This document shows positions 57,678 to 62,299 of a DNA stretch of 62,299 bases, piece by piece. Source of the DNA: Spirochaetes bacterium ADurb.Bin215. Its GTDB lineage: Bacteria; Spirochaetota; Spirochaetia; Treponematales; Treponemataceae. The stretch covers positions 1 through 62,299 of the forward strand of contig MWCL01000007.1 of the NCBI GenBank assembly GCA_002070025.1. The letters are read 5' to 3'. The notes under the pieces are model-generated. The model was not told the origin of the DNA. It ran no database searches and saw nothing but the letters and a program-made list of their open reading frames with translations. Within the stretch, counting starts at the first letter, position 1, and every line of letters starts with the position of its first letter. Position numbers and translations under genes: made by a program.

Positions 57678-59935
57678 AAAAAGTGAAAAAAATCAAACTT
57701 CCGGGACTATTTAAAAAGAAGTATACCGCCAAAAAATATCAGAAAAAAATACTGAAGAAACTGTTCATTCCGGCGGACCGCGCCCTCGTTGAATCGCTTG
57801 CCGTTGAATCAAAGGACAAAAAAGGCAAGCCGGTCTATACATTCGATGCCGCGAAAGTACAAGATTCTGCGCAGGCTAAAAAGCTGAAAAAAATAGCGAA
57901 AGAAATCAAGAAGCAGAAGAGCAGACTCAAGGTTTTGGACATTATCGTAGCCGCTGCCTGTGTCGCTGTTCTTCTTTTCGGTATAACACTTTTCAGAAAC
58001 GTTATAGCACACCGCCTGATAACCGGAGCATTTGAAGGTACCTTCGGCGCCAAATGCGATATTGGTCTCGTGGATTTTAATCTGTTTGACACCCGGTTCA
58101 CCATGGAAAATCTTGCCCAGGCAAACCGCTCGAAACCCATGACCAATCTTTTTGAAGTCGCGCGTCTCGATGTGTATTTCAATCTTCTTGAACTTACCCG
58201 TGGAAAACTCGTGAGCGAAAACCTTGAGATAACCGGAATACGCTGGGGAACCGACCGTACCGAATCAGGAACGCTGCCCCCAAAACAGGAAAAGAAATAC
58301 CAGAAGAAAAAGGAACAGGAAGATTCCAAACCCAATCCGGTGGTTGCAGCCCTTTCAAGTGAAGTGAAAAAAATTCAGAGCGGTATTTCTCTGGACAGCG
58401 GCATCTCCGCCATTCAGGACAAACTGGATCCGGTCGCATTTTTGGAACGCGAAAAGGATTCGCTTCTTTCTCCGAAGATTGTCGAAGAAATTACCGGATC
58501 GGTACCGGCAATGATTGATTCATGGAAAGACAGCAGCGAAAATGCCGAAAAGCAAGTGACTACCATGGTAGCGACTGCGAAGAATATTTCCAAAATCGAC
58601 CCCAGGAACATCAAAACGGTAGAAGAGATTAAACGGACCATTACCGAACTTGACGCGGCAAAAAAGACCATGGAAAGCACCGTCAGCATGGCAAAAGATC
58701 TATCCACGAAAATCGAAAGCGACCGGAAACAGGTGCTTGATCTCTCATCCCGTGCCCGTGAAGCAGTCGCCGCCGATTCAAAGCGTTTGACCGGACTGGT
58801 GAATGAAATCAAGACCATCAATCTTGATACGGGGAAGGGTATTGTCGGCGACATATTCCGGACCTTTATCGTCAATACCCTGGGAGAATACTATCCCTAT
58901 CTGGACCGCGGACTCGCCATGTTGGGAGAAATGCAGGCTTCACAGAAAAAAGAGAAAAAACCAACCCTTAAACAAAAGGCATCGGTAGTCGACCGCCTGC
59001 CGGGACGGAACATTTCCTTCGGTGACGACTCGTTGCCCTCGCTGGTATTCCGCAATATCGCCCTTTCAGCGGAAGACGTAAAAACGGGATTTACCATAGG
59101 GGGGAGCGTACAGAACCTCACGAATGATGCAGACCGCCTTGACAAGGCGGTTACCGCCTCGCTCGGAACAACTCACGGAGCAATGTCCGAAGCTTTGGAG
59201 GCAGTGATAGACCTTCGTACCGGTGCATCGGATATCCTCGATTCGGATATAACCGCCGGGGGATACACGGTGTCCATTCCATCCGCGGGTGTTCAGGGAG
59301 TCCCGGACGTTGCCGGCGTTCTCTCGACGGAAGGTGAACTGCGCATTGCCGCGGACCGGGCGCTTTCGATACAAACCGCGATGACCCTGGGTTCCGCGCA
59401 GCTTACCGTTGCACCGTTCAAACCCGCGTTTATCCACACCACGTACCGGAATGTACTTTCCCGGGTCAATACAATCGATTTCGACGTTAGCGTACATATT
59501 TCTTCATCGGGATCCTTTGATGTAGACGTATCCACGGGCATCGACGAGGTCCTCTACGAGGCGCTTCAAGACGAGATAGACCGCCAGATAGCGCTTCTCA
59601 AAGAAGATATCCGCAAGGAAGTGGAAAAATTCATCAACGAGCAGAAACAGAAATACACCAGTGAAATTACTCAGTTCACTGCCATTTATGACCGGGTCAA
59701 GAACGCCGATAAAGAAATCCGCAAGTATGAGAATGTGATTGACCAGAAGAAGGCCGAACTGGAAAACCGTATAAAAGACATGGCACAAGAACAGATTGAT
59801 AAGGTAAAGCAAGAGGCACAAGAACAAGCTGAAAAGGCAAAAAAAGAGGCTGAGGAACAAGCTAAAAAAGAAATAGAAAAAAAAGCCGCGCCCTTGAAAA
59901 AGGACGCGGAAGACAGACTCAAAAAACTCTTTTAG
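57674..59935 (+). CDS. TIGR03545-family membrane-anchored protein
   Basis: A 753-residue protein. The first ~90 residues are strongly basic (lysine-rich), followed by one membrane helix (about 95-115, VLDIIVAAACVAVLLFGITLF). The extracytoplasmic part has an AsmA-like beginning (GAKCDIGLVDFNLFDTRFTM), long coiled-coil stretches (about 285-400) and a C-terminal coiled coil of Glu, Lys, Ala repeats ending in KKLF. It always pairs with TIGR03546 where I know the family. Envelope function unknown. Its stop is five bases from that of the convergent p83/100-like gene. Confidence 0.75.
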   Translation: MKKVKKIKLPGLFKKKYTAKKYQKKILKKLFIPADRALVESLAVESKDKKGKPVYTFDAAKVQDSAQAKKLKKIAKEIKKQKSRLKVLDIIVAAACVAVLLFGITLFRNVIAHRLITGAFEGTFGAKCDIGLVDFNLFDTRFTMENLAQANRSKPMTNLFEVARLDVYFNLLELTRGKLVSENLEITGIRWGTDRTESGTLPPKQEKKYQKKKEQEDSKPNPVVAALSSEVKKIQSGISLDSGISAIQDKLDPVAFLEREKDSLLSPKIVEEITGSVPAMIDSWKDSSENAEKQVTTMVATAKNISKIDPRNIKTVEEIKRTITELDAAKKTMESTVSMAKDLSTKIESDRKQVLDLSSRAREAVAADSKRLTGLVNEIKTINLDTGKGIVGDIFRTFIVNTLGEYYPYLDRGLAMLGEMQASQKKEKKPTLKQKASVVDRLPGRNISFGDDSLPSLVFRNIALSAEDVKTGFTIGGSVQNLTNDADRLDKAVTASLGTTHGAMSEALEAVIDLRTGASDILDSDITAGGYTVSIPSAGVQGVPDVAGVLSTEGELRIAADRALSIQTAMTLGSAQLTVAPFKPAFIHTTYRNVLSRVNTIDFDVSVHISSSGSFDVDVSTGIDEVLYEALQDEIDRQIALLKEDIRKEVEKFINEQKQKYTSEITQFTAIYDRVKNADKEIRKYENVIDQKKAELENRIKDMAQEQIDKVKQEAQEQAEKAKKEAEEQAKKEIEKKAAPLKKDAEDRLKKLF

Positions 59936-59940
59936 GTTTT

Positions 59941-61560
59941 TTAGTCTTCTGTCTGGTCGGCAAGGTCGGTGGCGCGGAGAAGACGGATCTTCGCGTTGTC
60001 GTCCTGCACCAGAATTCCCCGGGGCGTTACCGTTATCGCTGTTTCAGCAAGAACAGCGATTGCGGACGACGCTTTCAATTCAAGCGTACCATCAAAACGC
60101 CCTATCGCGTATTCCCCCGAATCGTTTTCGATAACCGCGTAGTAATCATTTCCGCTTTTTACCAGCATGCTTTCCTCGGAAAGCGAATCTGTTCCCGACT
60201 TGGTCATTTCAAGCGTTGCCGGGTCAATGAGTACGAGCGTAACATCGCCGCTGCCGCCTTTCTTTCCTGCCACGGCCATCAACTGTCCGCCGGCATCTAC
60301 AATAATGCGGTTCCGGATGGAATTGAGCGGTGAGGTTTTAATGGTGGAACCGGTCGCGAGATTCACGAGTACCAGTTCGGAAAGGAGGGTCGTCTTGTCG
60401 ATTACCCGGAGCGCATAGCCCGGAACAACCGCCGCGAAGGCTTCTTCCGCCGCCGCTTTAGCTTCCTCCGCTTCCCGGTCAATGACCTTCTGGGTGTCGG
60501 AAGCGATTTCCTTGCGCTCCTGCTGGGCTTCCTGTTGTTTGGTATCGGCAAAAGTCTGCTCAACGGCCGCTTCTTCTTCTTTCTCGGCCGCTTGCTGTTC
60601 GGTTTCGGCTACTTCAGCTTCTTTTTTTTCAGCCTCTGCGGCCTTTTCTATGGCTTCCTGTTCGGCCACCGCTGCTTCACGCTGAGCGGCGGAATCTTCA
60701 GGGTTCTTTTCCGCTTCGGCACGGGCCTTTTCGGCTTCCTTTTCTGCTTTTTCAGCCTCACGGCGGGCGTCCGCGGCTTCGGCACGTTTTTCCGCCGTTT
60801 CCGCTTTCGCTTCCGCAGCTTCCTTCTGGGCGGATTCCGCACGTTCCGCCGCTTCGTCGCTCTCCCGTTCCTTGAGATCGACCATGTCTTTCCGTACATC
60901 GAGCGCGGCATCGTCTTCTTCACGGATCTTTTCCGTAACATCGGAATCCGAGATTGCTGATGTGTCTATCGTGCTTACCGTACCGGCAAGACGAGCGTCG
61001 CTGAGCGGAATCACCATGCGTGTTTTTCCCGGCCACTGGTCCCATCGTGTAGCGATACCCGCGGTATCTTTCGACAAATGCGTGGTTACCACGTCTTTGT
61101 AGCGGGTAGTAAACATGTCCATATTGCCGCGGTATACCGCGTTGTACACGGTCACAAAAAACGCAAGGGTAGTGGCGTCGCGCTCCGAGTAGCCGTACGC
61201 GGAGGAAAGATAGGCAGCGAGTACCCGCCGGATATTGTCTATGTGGTCAACGGTCGCACCCGAACCGATTATCAGAATGTCCGCGTCAAACTTGCCGGTA
61301 ACCGCCGGATCAACCGCGTGGATAATCTGATAGCGGTCAGCGGAGCCCGCCGTTTCCGCTCCCTGTATATCCCGTCCCAGCTGCGTACCGATTCCGCGGA
61401 TTTCTTCCGCGGTGTTTACGATGGTGTGCGGTCCCACGTAGTTGACAAATTTTATTACCGCTTCCCCTGTTTCATCCTGAAGTTCCTTGCGGTCAACTTC
61501 GAGAGAAAAGAGCAGGGCAACGGCAAAAAACGAGACGAGACAGGCAACGGCCTTTTTCAT
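59941..61560 (-). CDS. P83/100-family spirochaete antigen
   Basis: A 539-residue exported protein of the Borrelia p83/100 family: signal peptide (MKKAVACLVSFFAVALLFS), conserved N-terminal domain (about 25-210; FVNYVGPHTIVNTAEEIRGI and RWDQWPGKTRMVIPLSDARL), a long Ala/Glu/Lys coiled coil (about 215-380), and a C-terminal beta-rich domain that looks like a propeller or beta-sandwich. Typical of spirochaetes only. GGAGG before the ATG. Preceded by a HEAT-repeat gene on the same strand (12-base gap), so co-transcribed. Confidence 0.88.
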   Translation of the reverse strand: MKKAVACLVSFFAVALLFSLEVDRKELQDETGEAVIKFVNYVGPHTIVNTAEEIRGIGTQLGRDIQGAETAGSADRYQIIHAVDPAVTGKFDADILIIGSGATVDHIDNIRRVLAAYLSSAYGYSERDATTLAFFVTVYNAVYRGNMDMFTTRYKDVVTTHLSKDTAGIATRWDQWPGKTRMVIPLSDARLAGTVSTIDTSAISDSDVTEKIREEDDAALDVRKDMVDLKERESDEAAERAESAQKEAAEAKAETAEKRAEAADARREAEKAEKEAEKARAEAEKNPEDSAAQREAAVAEQEAIEKAAEAEKKEAEVAETEQQAAEKEEEAAVEQTFADTKQQEAQQERKEIASDTQKVIDREAEEAKAAAEEAFAAVVPGYALRVIDKTTLLSELVLVNLATGSTIKTSPLNSIRNRIIVDAGGQLMAVAGKKGGSGDVTLVLIDPATLEMTKSGTDSLSEESMLVKSGNDYYAVIENDSGEYAIGRFDGTLELKASSAIAVLAETAITVTPRGILVQDDNAKIRLLRATDLADQTED

Positions 61561-61572
61561 GGTATCCTCCGG

Positions 61573-62299
61573 TTATTGGTGCAGTAGTGTTTCAAGCGCT
61601 TTGTGCGCGTACTTTTGTACTTGTTCGGTCCAGGGATCGGCGGAAAACGAAACAATGGCGCGAACGGCCCTGTCCCGTACGTCTCCCGAAGAAAACCGTG
61701 CCAGCGAAAGCAGGGCATCGCAGGCGGCATAATGAACCGCGGGCCGACCAACCCCGGATCTTTTAGCAAGAGACGTAACCGCGTCCACGGATTCACCGTC
61801 GGGATCGCAACCGAGGCCGGAAAGTCCATGAATCACACCGATGGCAAGCGACTCGTCGAAGGGTCCGTTTGCCGCGGCAAGAAGAAGCGGACGGTACTCT
61901 TCAGAGCCGAGTCTGCCCAGAAGGCTCGCGGCGCGTCCGCGGGCGGTACTGTCCGGTTTTTTTTCGGAAAACGGATCAGTAAAACTACCCTCAATAATAT
62001 CGACGAGCCAACGAGCAAAAAGGGGTTCCGAGTCGCCAACCCGTCCTTCAACGTGTGCGGTATCTACCCGGTTCAAAAACGAATAGAGCTGGTCAGCGGT
62101 ATTCATGTACGCATACGCGGGGAAGGACAATTCCAGTATACCGTAGGATCGGTTTTTTTTCGAATCTTTTCTTGACAGAATCCTTGCTTCAGCCCGCCAT
62201 GCCGCAAGGGACCAACCCGACCCGGCGCCATAGACCATTCCATCCAGTCCGGGCGTTCCGGTTCCCGCAAGCGGGGAGAATTCATGCCGCCACAGGCGG
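61573..62299 (-). CDS. HEAT-repeat protein (partial, N-terminus beyond the window)
   Basis: The frame is open to the right edge, so the gene begins outside the window; ATG 62238 is likely internal. About 240 residues are visible: a segment with GAGSGWSLAAWRAEARIL, LSFPAYAYMN, then HEAT-like helical pairs (GRAASLLGRLGSEEYRPLL, IGVIHGLSGLGC, VHYAACDALLSLARF, VRDRAVRAIVSF). The visible part resembles the HEAT protein at 10.1 kb in style but not in sequence. Probably an envelope scaffold co-expressed with the P83/100 protein. Confidence 0.7.
   Translation of the reverse strand, partial: RLWRHEFSPLAGTGTPGLDGMVYGAGSGWSLAAWRAEARILSRKDSKKNRSYGILELSFPAYAYMNTADQLYSFLNRVDTAHVEGRVGDSEPLFARWLVDIIEGSFTDPFSEKKPDSTARGRAASLLGRLGSEEYRPLLLAAANGPFDESLAIGVIHGLSGLGCDPDGESVDAVTSLAKRSGVGRPAVHYAACDALLSLARFSSGDVRDRAVRAIVSFSADPWTEQVQKYAHKALETLLHQ

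Noticed and set aside
60648-60941. Low-complexity Lys/Arg-rich repeats
   Set aside because: This is a shifted reading frame of the P83/100 coiled coil, not a separate DNA repeat element.
60535-60960. Phenylalanine-rich open frame on the plus strand
   Set aside because: It is the antisense of the Glu/Lys/Ala coiled coil of the P83/100-family gene, where GAA/AAG codons read as TTC/CTT.

Overview
The window reads as a chromosome segment of a spirochaete, most likely a Treponema-like member of Spirochaetota. Evidence: a P83/100-family antigen homologue, the adjacent TIGR03546/TIGR03545 pair, a eukaryote-type hexokinase like that of treponemes, tandem flagellar rod genes, and the order murC-yicC-cmk-like-mutY. 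Base composition looks near 50% GC by eye. Genes are tightly packed, with many 4-base ATGA overlaps. No insertion sequence, phage gene or CRISPR array is visible.

Left part (1-23.3 kb), mostly housekeeping: a ClpB tail; glgC; an mrfA-mrfB DNA-repair pair; flgF-flgG-flgJ-like rod genes; hexokinase; a run from a PilZ protein through comEC, rsmA, yggS and two pseudouridine synthases; convergent folC; then murC-yicC-cmk-like-mutY. A tRNA-Gly(UCC) follows, whose 5' leader and 3' trailer form the terminator stem. A hybrid histidine kinase closes this part. A remnant of a pabC-like gene lies antisense between mrfB and flgF.

Centre (23.3-54.3 kb): a large surface-glycan locus in blocks of alternating strand. 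Block A (minus, 28.1-23.3) encodes a glycosyltransferase, a polyprenyl-phosphate sugar transferase, an unknown exported protein and an Omp85-like barrel. Block B (plus, 28.1-32.1) encodes a CDP-glycerol glycerophosphotransferase-like protein and a YidC domain fused to an LTA-synthase-like sulfatase domain. Block C (minus, 40.7-32.1) encodes UDP-xylose synthase, an MptE/DUF115-like protein, the complete 2-aminoethylphosphonate (AEP) route (PepM, Ppd, and a PntC-PhnW fusion that would yield CMP-AEP), a GT4 and a second glycerophosphotransferase-like enzyme. Block D (plus, 40.8-42.6) encodes a P-loop kinase and a GT4. Block E (minus, 54.3-42.6) is an 11-gene operon: winged-helix regulator, ManC, UDP-GlcA epimerase, Ugd, Wzi-like outer-membrane protein, PglK-like ABC flippase, LicD, TagD, a propeller protein and two glycosyltransferases.

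Read together, the locus suggests a lipid-linked, surface-exposed glycan or glycerol-phosphate polymer carrying 2-aminoethylphosphonate. CDP-glycerol (TagD) and CMP-AEP (PntC) would be the activated donors. The glycerophosphotransferases, the sulfatase-fold enzyme and LicD would be the transferases. This is an inference from gene content and is the most interesting system in the window.

Right part (54.4-62.3 kb): a class I aminotransferase, glycogen synthase glgA, the TIGR03546/TIGR03545 pair, and convergently a P83/100-family protein with a partial HEAT-repeat gene running off the right edge.

Several genes lacking a Shine-Dalgarno (mrfA, folC, murC, and both genes diverging at 28.13 kb) have a -10-like hexamer 6-9 bases before the start codon, suggesting leaderless transcripts.
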